From Moniliella sp. 'wahieum' (Eukaryota; Basidiomycota; Moniliellomycetes; Moniliellales; Moniliellaceae), in the NCBI GenBank assembly GCA_003971905.1, contig RSEE01000025.1, positions 310,001 through 374,000 of the forward strand: DNA of 64,000 nt, given 5' to 3'. The position numbers and the translations under genes were made by a program. Below the pieces are notes generated by a model. It had not been told where the DNA came from. It saw nothing but the letters and a program-made list of their open reading frames with translations, and did no database searches. Below are positions 35,240 to 44,851 of this stretch, in pieces; position 1 is the first letter of the stretch; each line of letters starts with the position of its first letter.

Positions 35240-36431
35240 GCTCCTCTTCCGCTCTCACATTTCCCCCATTTTCTGTATTTGGCCCATCCTCTCTTTCTAG
35301 TCCCCATCTCACTTAGGGACCAATCCACTACACCGTGTAGCGCACTATAACACACCCCGGCATACCTATCCCCGATAGCGAGAAGCTTTGTGTGTGCCAT
35401 CGGGGGGGACTGAAGCGCACGTTGCAAGAAGGGGAGGGACGAGGGGGAGACAGAATGGGAACCAACGTCATGATGATAGGCTAGCGCCCGTTTGCTGCGT
35501 TCCGTGCAACGGAAAAAGTAAGTGTGCCGGTCACGACAGGGATTCCGTCCCTCGATGATTGTGGTAACAGGCGACGGAAGGGATTTGACCAAGCGCGTTG
35601 TCGCAACGCCTGACAAAAGGGTCAGGGGATGGTATACAAACCCGAAACCATATACCGCAGGGAGCAACTAACACAGCAGGGGGAGAGGAACGGGATGTAA
35701 GAAAAGCAGGACAAAAAGTGGAGTACACTTCACGCGGTGGGTGGTGAGCAGTTGCGCCTGCACAATGCCCGGACAACCTTGGCATAGCACTGCTACAGGG
35801 ATAGCCTTCGCGGATCGTCGGGATCAGTTGCAGGGCCAAGGCACCGTTGAATGATATGACGAATGCACGCTCCAGGTTTTTCAACGTCGACACCAGGCCG
35901 TGCTCAGAGGGCAGGGAGGGGCAGCAGAGACACAACGGCATTGGAAAAATACAAGGGCGAGCAGGCGGCCCGTCGAGGGAAGTCTATCTACGGTTTCTCT
36001 CGCAGTCCCACGCCTGTCGGCGGTGTTAGAGAGTTAGTGCCTTTCGGGAATGGCCGCTCGCGCGCATTCAGTCGTAAATGGGTGGGGGGGACTCCAACAT
36101 GGTCTCGACATGCACCCCTTCAACTCAACTTCGATCAAGGCTATAAACGTATGAACATTGACCACGACTCACGGATTCCGATGGAGGGTGGCAGTGTGCC
36201 GTTTTGGATTGGAGAGTGCATAGAGACAGAGGTATGCATAGCGGGGTCAACCCAAGCCATTGACGATTAGTCTGGCCAAAAGGACATCACCCCTAAGGCC
36301 TAAGCAAGCAGCGCCCACGTCCAACGACGTTGGGAGCTAGGACTCATCATAGACCAAAGCCGGTTGCACTATGGCGGCATGAGGTTCCGAGACGACAAGA
36401 TACCAAAGCGGCCGGCGTGAACGCAAGGCGC
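35240..36431. other. Convergent intergenic region
   Basis: About 1.2 kb lie between the TBC and RPL35 stops. The open frames have no recognisable domain. A CCTAAGGCCTAAG motif lies near 36290-36305. Confidence 0.5.
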
Positions 36432-36954
36432 TTAGGCCTTCAGCACATAGGTCACCTTGCGGTAACCGTGCGCCTTCTTCTGAGCACGCACCGTGGTAGC
36501 GTTCTTCTCCTGGGGCGTGAGCGCGGCGGAGAGCACGCGTCTTCTTGGCCCGGAGGTCGAGGGGGAGGTACTTGGCGTTCTTGTAGTACTCACGCAGGTT
36601 GGCACGCTGCTTAGCGTGCATGACCGTGTGCACGCGCGCAATGTCCTTGCGCGTGCTGTTGATCTTAGCAATGCGGGACGACGAGCCACCGGCAACCTTT
36701 GCCACGCGAAGCGAGAGAAGCTCCGCCTTGAGCTCCTCGAGCTGCGTGGTCAGCTCCGCCTTGGACTTGCCCTGAAGCTCCTTTGCCGTGATCTTCGCCT
36801 GCACACGCAAAAAGATCGCCCGTTAGTTAGTTCCTCCGCTCCATCATCATTCCGATCTCATCCGAAAGCGAACGCAACCACCGAGCGCGGATTGCCAGCG
36901 CAGTCGGGATCGCAGGTCGTCCCAGGTGAGCAGGGTGGATGGTAAGCTCACCAT
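36432..36954 (-). CDS. RPL35: 60S ribosomal protein L35 (uL29)
   Basis: This large-subunit ribosomal protein sits near the exit tunnel. Exon 1 is only the ATG (36954-36952). A 153-base intron (36951-36799, GTGAGC donor, TGCAG acceptor) precedes [38 protein letters not shown] and [20 protein letters not shown], all standard uL29 signatures. A two-base loss after RALRR shifts the frame. The true C-terminus, [11 protein letters not shown] followed by TYVLKA, is read in the next frame and ends at TAA 36434. Length is about 120 residues, as expected. Confidence 0.93.
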
Positions 36955-37767
36955 TTTAGAGGTTGAGTATGCGTGCTGGGCTGAGGAGAACGCTGCGCTG
37001 AAGGTGCGAGGCAGGGAGCACGCGTGCGTCCAATAGGGTTGGGAAAATACATAACCCTAGGAATATGTAAACGGGTGACCATCTAAGGCGGCCGCGAAGG
37101 GGCTGCTGCGGATTTTTCATTGCGCCCAATATCACGTTGCAGCAAGTGCGCAAGGGAAATGCAAATTGACCGGTGACGGATGATCGATGATCGTGCACTG
37201 ATTTTCATTTCAGGTCGGGTTTCAATGTTGTTGGAGTCTATTTCAACTCGCCACAGCACCTACGCTGGGTGTTAAGTGTACGCGTGGTAATCGGCGTCGA
37301 CTACAAAAGCAGCGGGACCGCGAATGTGGGATTCGTATTGGGACTCTATGCGGAGCAGATTCCCTTCTGTGATGAATGCGAGGATGCTGGCACTATGCAG
37401 CATTGCAGTCGAGATAGCCCATGGCGACTGTCCCCGGTGGTCTTAAGGGGCGAGTTGAGAGATGACAGGACGCTTAAAGCTTGAGAGCGTGAACGAAGCA
37501 GCAGTAAGAGGGGTGTGGCATGCAGCACCTGTGGCCCCACAACTGAAATTATGTGCCGTGCAGTTGCAATGTTCAGAGCGCCACCAGAAGTGCACGTCAC
37601 AGATCCACCTTCGCTCGTCTGCGCTTGCGGGGGCGAGGCGTCCCACCGCAAACCAACCTCTGTCCAACCCGGCGCACACGCCCCGCAAGCACCACAGGCG
37701 TATTTCCCCCGTCACCGACACAACCGGCGCATACAGTTTCCAGCCTCGCTTCGCCTTCGCTCTTGCC
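36955..37767. promoter_or_regulatory. Divergent RPL35/SRP14 upstream region
   Basis: These 813 bases hold both promoters. A TGATCGATGATCG motif at about 37181-37193 repeats the heptamer seen at 25383. I see no gene. Confidence 0.45.
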
Positions 37768-38631
37768 ATGCACCAGCCTAACGCTTCCTTTTTGACCCAA
37801 CTAGCCCAGCTGCTCGAAGCGACGCCCAGCAGCGTGTTCATCACGCAAAAGCGCATGCCCAGTGGGCACGCTGACGTAGATATGGATGAGGCTGATGCTC
37901 CATCCCCGACCGTTTCACCGCGACTGGGATGGAGGGAGGAAACTACCCCGTCCTGGTCCGTGTAACCGATGGCAAAACGGACCAGGCCAAGCGGACCAAG
38001 TTGGCCACTGTTGTTGCCGCCTCAGAACTTGCCTCCTTCACCGCCAGCTACCTGGCGCTTGTGCGCACCTGCCTCTCAATCACAGACCGGGCTCAAGCCC
38101 CGTTCCCGGTCCAAGCACCCCAAAGCTGATGCTCGCAAACGCGATGCAGTCGAAGAGGGTGCCCATAAGGCAAAGCGTACGTTGCTGTTATTCTCTGGGG
38201 AGCTGACCACTGACTTTTTGCTTGACTTGGCAGGACGCGGAGCGGGACGACGCAAGTACCAGCGGCAAGAAGCGCACAAAGCCCATCTTCGCCAACAACG
38301 TGCCCTGGTCAAGCCAACAGAGGAGGCCAAGGCGGCGGATGCCAAGGCGGCCCAGGAAGAGGCTCAAGCTCTCTTCGCTACGGGTGAGACGGTCGTACCG
38401 GGGGCCGAACCAGTGTTGGGTGCGACATCAACAGGGGGCACTGCTGGTGCAACTGGGCCAACTGTTAGGGGTGCTGCTCCTTCGGCCACTCCTGGTGCAG
38501 GTGCCGGCGGTGGGGGCAAAAAGAAGGGAAAAAGGGAAAGAAGGGAGGGCGGTAGAGAGATCTACACCCACAATGGTCAATGTTTTCTCCCATATCCTTG
38601 CAGGAAGAGGAACGCCTACGTTTCTCATTGA
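37768..38631 (+). CDS. SRP14: Signal recognition particle subunit SRP14
   Basis: SRP14 is the Alu-domain subunit that helps pause translation during ER targeting. The start MHQPNASFLTQLAQLLEATP and SSVFITQKRM match the SRP14 N-terminus. The core GGNYPVLVRVTDGK, KRTKLATVVAASELASFTAS and YLALVRTCL match the family well. Between them sits an acidic loop (HADVDMDEADAPSP) longer than in animals. The C-terminus is basic, as usual (SKHPKADARKRDAVEEGAHK). An intron at about 38180-38234 leads to Ala/Gly-rich sequence ending in GGKKKGKRERR. Two frameshifts are visible. The exact stop is uncertain. Confidence 0.88.
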
Positions 38632-39092
38632 CTGTAATTGCTTCTGCCACCTTTGCATATAGGTTGTCCCAATGGGGGAGTGGATTCTTGTGGCCGGCCT
38701 GGGGCGCCTTCCGTGCCGGTGCAGCGATGCCGAAAGCCAAAGCGGCCTCTCGGCTGGCGCCGCTCCCAAAAAGGTTGTCCAGTTGCTCTGTTGGTTAGCA
38801 AGCCCAGACATTGGTCGGATTCACAACAGGCCCTGCGTCTGGTTGGACACGCTCAGGCGGCCTGGGCACACGAGTGGCACTGGAATGGGGAATCCGTGTT
38901 GCAAGTGACTTTGGGTACCCTGTGGAAATAGAAATAGTGTGGGGCCGCAGCGGATTACGTACACTGCGGGATTAGAAATGCTGGCTCAGGTGCACAGTGG
39001 GAGCAGCCCCCCGCAGACCGAGCGTAGCTAGCTAGCCTTCGCGCCAAGCGTAGCACAGGCAAGCGCTTGGTTGTGTACGAGCCACCATCAGG
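38632..39092. other. Intergenic region or 3' flank of SRP14
   Basis: A possible acceptor (TTGCAG near 38605) is followed by open sequence without a known domain. I cannot assign it to a gene. Confidence 0.4.
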
Positions 39093-39911
39093 ATGCTCAC
39101 CTCACCCGTCCGCCTTGCGGTGCGTGCCACGCCTCGGGCGCTCAACTCGCTCCCATCCTCCGCATCGCCCCCCCTCACAGCCGACCACTGGCGTGTCAAC
39201 ACGGAGGAGACTGTCGCCATTGCCGAGAAGGCCGAGGGTCTGGTGCGCAACCGCGGTAACCATACTTCCGAGAACCCCGTGGACGGCCACGAGTACCACA
39301 CCCGGCCTGGCGGAACCTCCCCCTTCTGGCGTGCTTTCTCCGACTTCGTTATTCCTAACCCGGGCATTAGCAACGGTATTCCTCGCCATGAGCTTTGGCG
39401 CAACCCGGTACCCGGCTCGCGGCCGGAGCACCACAGCACGCCCCTAGTGTCGCCTCGGACCCTGCCGGCCACATGTACCTCAAGCGGGCTCGTCGTGTCT
39501 ACCCTCGCACCATCGCCATTACTCAGCCTATCCTAACTGGGCTTGCATTGGCTGAGCCTACGCCCGAAGGGTACAAGACCCTCGCCGAGCCTGCTTTAGC
39601 CGCCGACCCAACGCCCTTGCCAGTCGAGGCAGCGCGCCAGGCGGCGATTGATAAGTACAGTGAGCCTACCGCGTTCACTGATGCCCTTGCCACCGTGTCG
39701 AACCAGGGCGCCAAACCGCTCTACTCGCCTTCGGCCCTCCCGCCTGTGCCGCCCACGGCCTATGCCAACTACGCCAACGAAGAAGGTCGGTGATATCCCG
39801 CATGACAAGATGGACTACTTCCCAGGTGAGTTATTGCATCTTCTCTTTTTTTGTCCAAAGCTTACACATTCGCTGACTTACTAACGTGGCGCAGTCGAGA
39901 ACTACACCTAA
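39093..39911 (+). CDS. Predicted fungal mitochondrial protein, possible complex I accessory subunit
   Basis: The start MLTSPVRLAVRATPRALNSL is a good mitochondrial presequence. The mature part reads HWRVNTEETVAIAEKAEGLV, DGHEYHTRPGGTSPFWRAFS and FVIPNPGISNG. After a frame change it continues YLKRARRVYPRTIAITQPIL and ends GDIPHDKMDYFP spliced to VENYT (TAA 39909-39911). The last intron (39826-39894) has a GTGAGT donor, a TACTAAC branch site and a GCAG acceptor. I recall similar presequence plus EYHTRPGG proteins in basidiomycetes annotated as a NADH dehydrogenase 21 kDa subunit, but the domain cannot be confirmed by eye. Two single-base breaks are visible. Confidence 0.5.
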
Positions 39912-40243
39912 ACTGCCCAACCTGAGGGGATCTGCTGAATGCAGCGTGGAAGCGATGCGCCCTCCTAACTACCCCGATGCAGTCCCACATGGAAAGAGCG
40001 GTACTTGCCGCATTTCTCGCACCAAGTAGTTGTAACGACAGTCTCAGGCTCTTTCTCAAGCAGCAACAAACCAGTGAACTGTAGAAGGAGGACTGAGTCC
40101 AGAGAGTGTGTTTTGTTTGTCTTACGTGCATTTAGGAACTTGGCCTGCCCAACTCGTCGGCATCAGCAGTGGCAGAATACTAGGGAATTCCAGTTCCACC
40201 CCTGCTTGCCCCCCCTAGGTTGGTTTGGTTTCGACCAACCGCT
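39912..40243. other. Convergent intergenic region
   Basis: About 330 bases between converging stops. I see no feature. Confidence 0.5.
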
Positions 40244-40860
40244 TTAGGCCTTAAGTGCAGTCTCGAGAGCAGTGAGAACCTCAATCTCAATCTCGGCCTC
40301 GGCCTTGCTGATCTCGCTGCCCGAACCCGCAGCAACCTTCTGGCCTCTGCCAGGTTGGCCTTGACAGCCTGTCATAGCAACAGAAGATGAAACGGAGAAA
40401 GTGGTCAGTGACTCCGCTCGCAAGTCCAATAGGCTCGAATAACGCACCTCGGGAGAGAACGCGTCGAGCGGGAAGGCTCGACGGCGGTGATGTCGAGGGT
40501 GTTGTTGGGGTGCACGGCCAGGAAGCCCGAAGAGACAAAGTACTTTTCGCCAGCTGCGCCTTCCTTGGTAATCACCTCCACCACACCCGGCTTGAGCTGC
40601 TCGAACGTGGGAACGTGGTTGGACAGAATACCAATATCACCCGTAGCGGTGGACGCATTGACCTGGACCACCGTCTGCTCCGGAATGGCAGCCTCGTGGG
40701 GCAGGAGGAACTTGAGCTTGAGCTGGTCCGAGACCGCGGCTGCGTCGGCGTACCCGCGCGCAGCGAGCGCGAGGCGCGGGAGCGAAGCAGCGGGCGCAAC
40801 AGGGCGCACGGCGGCCCGGGCGGCGGGGAGGGCAGTGCGACGGAGAGCAGCGCCAATCAT
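40244..40860 (-). CDS. ATP16: Mitochondrial ATP synthase delta subunit
   Basis: This is the central-stalk subunit of F1, equivalent to bacterial epsilon. The start MIGAALRRTALPAARAAVRP is a presequence, followed by KLKFLLPHEAAIPEQTVVQV, ATGDIGILSNHVPTFEQLKP and EKYFVSSGFLAVHPNNTLDI, the classic epsilon/delta motifs. A 79-base intron (40447-40369) has a GTGCGT donor and a TGACAG acceptor. The end, KVAAGSGSEISKAEAEIEIE then VLTALETALKA, stops at TAA 40246. Two single-base losses (GAGGCC to GAGCC, and GCCCAG to GCCAG) put the last part in other frames. Its start codon is 325 bases from that of OST5. Confidence 0.93.
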
Positions 40861-41185
40861 GTCGTCGGTGGTCGAGCAAAGGCAGGACGGCGCTTGCGCT
40901 GCTCGGGCCCCAGGACCAGGAAGCTGTGGTGGCAGCCAGCACAACACCCTCGGCACCGCGCCAGTGTCTGCCAATGCCCCGCGGGTGGCACTGCCCTCGT
41001 GCTGCCTCGCCTGCAGCAGCATTATTATGCACCCGGGACGTTCCGCGGCTGCTTGCAACATTGCAAGTTAGCATGCGCGGAATTGGAGCCGCCCGGACCC
41101 CCCCAGTCCCACCCCACCTCGTGCCAGCTCCTCCACGTGGCCGGCCCACACGCTGCCGCAACCACCTCTCCCACGACAAACGACG
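40861..41185. promoter_or_regulatory. Divergent ATP16/OST5 promoter interval
   Basis: These 325 bases separate the two start codons and should contain both promoters. I can name no specific element. Confidence 0.5.
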
Positions 41186-41522
41186 ATGCAGGACACATAT
41201 GCTGCTGCTGCTGTACGTCGCCCCCCCTCCCCGGTTTATGTCTGTTTCTGTTCTGCTTCTGTGTCCTGACATGATCATGCCCCCACAGGCCGCTCACTCT
41301 GGCGGTGGGCCGCTCCAGCCTTTCCTGCCACCCTTCCTTGCCGGCCCCGTGGCTGGAGTGAGTGGCGCAGTCGCATTCCTGTTGATCTTCTACCTGGCCA
41401 CTTCCCCTGCCGCACGCGTCAAGTCCATCGGCCTGGAGGAGGTGGTTGGTACGTTGGCTGCCTCCTTCTTTGCTGGCATCGGCGTCGTTGCTCTCTTCAC
41501 CGCCGGCGGAGTGTACGTGTAA
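41186..41522 (+). CDS. OST5: Oligosaccharyltransferase subunit Ost5 (TMEM258 family)
   Basis: This is an accessory subunit of the ER N-glycosylation complex. Exon 1 (41186-41212) codes MQDTYAAAA. A 76-base intron (41213-41288, GTACGT donor, CCTGAC branch, CCACAG acceptor) leads to exon 2, ending at TAA 41520-41522. The intact 86-residue protein has two membrane helices, GPVAGVSGAVAFLLIFYLAT and GTLAASFFAGIGVVALFTAG, joined by a short basic loop. It ends GVYV, like the GVYV and GIYV ends of Ost5 and TMEM258. Length equals that of yeast Ost5. Confidence 0.87.
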
Positions 41523-42103
41523 AACATTCTGGGGCACCCATCGCCGGACGCCTTCTCCGCCCCTTTTCCGACGGACTTGCACATGAATGATCTTACCTAA
41601 AACGATGGATGCATGCTTGGACGGGTGCGTGGCCGGATGTGAGAAGCTGGGTTGGACGGAAGGAACTGACGTGATGTTCATCTTGCCGCTGGTTGTACAC
41701 CCAACCAACCCAACCTCCCATCAGCCATGCCTTCTCCAATGGTGCCTTTGGCTGTTCCCAATTTACACCAGACGCATGCACATCCGCTACGCATATTCAC
41801 CCTTGGTTACCTCTTCAGTTGGCCCGATTTGCGCTGTAGAGGAAAGGTGGGACAGATAGGTGTTTTCTAGTTTCCGTCTGTGGCCACTAAGAGGCGTAGG
41901 GCGAACGGTCGTACTTAATCTGCCGACTGAAGAAAGCGAGTTCAGTATCATATACCACCTGCATAACCGGTAACCCAGCAACATATCATGGTTCAACGAT
42001 GAAGTTCATCTCGCTGCTGTCAATGAAGCCGAAGCGCTGGGCAATGCCACTGCAAATAACCAAGTGCGGGTTTTTCCCTCAAGACTAGTTCCTCGCCAGA
42101 AAA
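41523..42103. other. Intergenic region upstream of tRNA-Ala
   Basis: I see no gene. Confidence 0.5.
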
Positions 42104-42175
42104 GGGCGGATAGCTCAGGGGTAGAGCGCTTGCTTAGCATGCATGAGGTCCGGGGTTCAATTCCCTGTTCGTCCA
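42104..42175 (+). tRNA. tRNA-Ala (AGC)
   Basis: A full cloverleaf can be drawn: acceptor GGGCGGA/TTCGTCC with G-U pairs, D arm GCTC/GAGC, anticodon loop TTAGCAT, and T arm CGGGG/CCCTG with loop TTCAATT and discriminator A. The box A and box B regions are good. The anticodon stem CTTGC/GCATG has one U-U mismatch where GCAAG would be expected. A T-run terminator for RNA polymerase III follows at 42179-42184. There is no intron. Confidence 0.95.
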
Positions 42176-42178
42176 AAC

Positions 42179-42184
42179 TTTTTT
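42179..42184 (+). terminator. RNA polymerase III T-run terminator
   Basis: A run of six T residues lies four bases after the tRNA-Ala discriminator base. Confidence 0.8.
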
Positions 42185-42684
42185 GGTGGTTGGGCACGCT
42201 CAGCCTAGAAAATAGCTACTGTTCTAGCTCTGATATTCGCCGACAGCTCCAGTTCGACTGGCCGTCCCTGTTCAGATGATGTAACAGCAGTCCATTTGAC
42301 AAAATGACGTTGAGCAAAGCCATGAACGCCGCCGTACAGATATGGGGCACCAACTGCCTCAGGGCGGAGAGGGCAGCGAGGGTGGTGAACATGAGGTGAC
42401 GCGAAAAAAGCGGAACAATAACATGATGCATGGTGCATGATGTGCGTATCCAACATAGTGCGCCAGAGGGGGGCCTCGTCTCTTTTTTCCCGGAAAAGGA
42501 ACGGCAAATGGTAGGCAAGCAAATAGAGAATCCCAAAGCCAAGGAGAAAGAAGGATCCGCACTGGCTCGAAACCAAGGAAAGGGGAGAGGGGTAACAAGA
42601 GGAGAGGGCAGAGGGAGAAAGGAGTGGAGAGGAAAGGAGATAAGGGAAATAAAGGAAAGGTTCATGCCACAATGCCGACGCCAC
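42185..42684. other. Region 3' of DGK1
   Basis: The DGK1 frame stays open to 42216 on the minus strand but loses protein-like composition. An ATGCATGGTGCATGATG repeat lies at 42422-42443. It probably represents 3' flank, or a last exon I cannot resolve. Confidence 0.4.
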
Positions 42685-43779
42685 TTGACCCCAGACGAAG
42701 AAATCACGTAGAGGCTTGCGCCAGTCAAGAGAGGCACCGTCAAGTTATCATCCAATCCGCCAATGTCCACAGCCTCGCTCAATGCCGCGGAGAGAGCCAG
42801 TGAGAAGCGCGAGCAAGGGTAGTGGCATTGCCGGCACCGTCGCCTTGACCGTCCACGAGCTGGCAGGGGCACCGAGTGAGGCAAAGCCCGGCTTGGTTGG
42901 TACCTCGTTCGCGGGCAAGAGCGAGTAGGGCGGAGAGAGCCACCAAGCACGACCGAAATCCCGTGCGCCCAACCCCCCCACCCAGTGCCCAGCGGCCCTG
43001 GTGCGTTGGCGGTACCCAGTACCGCAGGACGGCCCGGGGCCCAGGTCAGCCCGTCCCCACGCTCGCCTGCGGCGGCCAGGCCGGTGCCCCAAAAGCCAAG
43101 TGCAATCACGATGCCCATCACAGCAGCAGCTAGGGAGCCGGCGAGCGACTTGCGTTCGGCAAAAGGAGGCGACGGCATCTTGGGCGTGTACCGCCCCCAG
43201 AGCCGCCCGGCCACCGAGGCCGCCGTGTCACACCAGCTCAGAACAAAGATGCTGACGCCGGCCACATCGGCCGGGAGAAAGTGAAGAACGGAAAGGCAGC
43301 CAATCAGATACCACAGTACCCCATTCACTTGTTTCTTTCGCTTTCCCGCATCAGAGGACCCAGCACTGCCTCGTACGCGCGCTCAAACCAGGGGGCATTC
43401 AGACGCAGAGCGTCGGTGGAGGCCACGAGCGCAAGGAAGGCGGCGAGAGCAGCGTTGATCGCGCCGACAGGCGTGCCATGCAGATGGAGTGCCAGAACAA
43501 GAGGCGCAATGGAGCTGTGGAACAATTTGCGCGGAACCTCCCAGCTCTTGGCAGCGGGTTGAGGGGTGTGGTGGAGGTGGAGGTGGAGGTGGAGGTGGAG
43601 GTGGAGGTGGAGGTGGAGGTGGAGGTGGAGGTGGAGGTGGAGGTGGAGGTGGTGGAGGTGGAGGTGGCTCCGGTGGGAGTAACGGCAGGAACAGAGACGC
43701 GTTCCTTCGTGGGCGCAGAAGTGCCGTTGGCGTGTCGAGGCACAGCCACGCCGTTAGGCCGGATGGCAGTGGAGGACAT
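42685..43779 (-). CDS. DGK1: CTP-dependent diacylglycerol kinase (Dgk1 family)
   Basis: This ER membrane enzyme uses CTP to phosphorylate diacylglycerol to phosphatidate. The start MSSTAIRPNGVAVPRHANGT is at 43779 (an in-frame ATG at 43818 is possible). A disordered N-terminus contains a long Thr-Ser repeat. The membrane core reads LFHSSIAPLVLALHLHGTPV, VNGVLWYLIGCLSVLHFLPA, and the CTP-transferase signature VLSWCDTAASVAGRLWGRYT followed by KSLAGSLAA. The last helix region has DIGGLDDNLTVPLLTGASLY. One A is missing at the RESERK/QVNG join, and frames shift again near 43.0 and 42.85 kb. The 3' limit is approximate. Confidence 0.85.
43571..43668. repeat. GGAGGT hexamer array coding (Thr-Ser)n in DGK1
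   Basis: About sixteen GGAGGT units with one GGT slip. On the coding (minus) strand ACCTCC gives Thr-Ser, and the other frames give Pro-Pro or Leu-His. Its length is likely to vary and to be hard to assemble. Confidence 0.92.
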
Positions 43780-43818
43780 GGCAGGCAGCGCAACGAATGG
43801 GCGGTGGGGCAAAGACAA

Positions 43819-44851
43819 GGATCTGCATTCCTTCGGGCTGCCGTTGTCCGCCCGGTTAAGCTTGAGGCAACGAATGAATGTGTCTGCGCGCGTGGGCGCG
43901 CCTGTGATTTGTTCTGTTCAATCGCAGCTTGAAGCGCCTCAAGCAAAATTATCGAGTAGGATTAGGATTAATGACGTGTGACTGCCCCCCCGCGCCTCGG
44001 CAGCCTCGGGCCTTGGCACTTGCCCCGCGGGCCAGACGCGCGGCGCGTGATTAACGGCTAGGGTTAGGCGCTCCGCATTTTGTGCGGGATGGAGACGCGT
44101 TGGCGGGACATGCAACCGATCATCCCGCCATAGGATCTCTCGCGGTCATCGATTATCGATTATCGTCGATGTTACCAGGTTCTGCCCAGCCCAAGGCAGC
44201 ATGGCTTTTGACCGACAGGCGGAGGCTCTGCTGGGATTTTGATCTCCGATTCCATCGTCTCTCCAATAGCTCTCTGATCTTTCCTCTTTTGTCCTTCTCT
44301 CTCCCGGACATGAGACGCAGAGCCACGCGATGCGAGAGATATCGACAGCTCCAGTTTGTCTTTGCTTCACCTTGCTGTATTGAAGGAGAAGAGAGAGGGA
44401 TTCGAAGAATCTGTGGGTCCACACTCTCGCGGACCCAACACAGTCTTTGAGGCAATACTATACAGACGAAAGATCAACGAGCATGGGGGCGGAAGCCTCA
44501 TCATATTGCCCCGCGGTGCGTAAGGAAGACAATGCATAGTAGTATAAAGTCGGTATAGAAACAGCCCCATCGAGGAGAGCATGGTAAACCGACGCAATTA
44601 AGCATATTGATTGTGGTACGCGAGGTTACAGCGAGTATACGGCATGCGTAGGGCCTCCTTTGGCCTTGCACGCGTAGCCGTGCACGGGTGGGACATGTCC
44701 CACGGGCCCAGGGGCATGACTGAAAGAACGTACAGTGGCAGGAGTAGATGCACAGCAAAAATGGCAGGTCGACACAAGGACATCTAGAGTGAGAAGCGAA
44801 AAGAGCGAGGATTGTGAAACGAAGAAGAAAAGCAAGAGGGGAAGAGAAAGA
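43819..44851. other. Intergenic region between DGK1 and KRE6
   Basis: About 1 kb. It contains ATCGATTATCGATTATCG at about 44149-44166. I see no gene. Confidence 0.5.

Noticed and set aside
38580-38931. Separate small gene after SRP14
   Set aside because: Two overlapping frames are open and an acceptor-like TTGCAG precedes one, but neither has a recognisable domain or clear start.
42205-42684. Extended DGK1 C-terminus to 42216
   Set aside because: The frame stays open, but its translation is Phe/Leu/Pro/Ser-rich without helices typical of the family. The conserved part ends near 42690.
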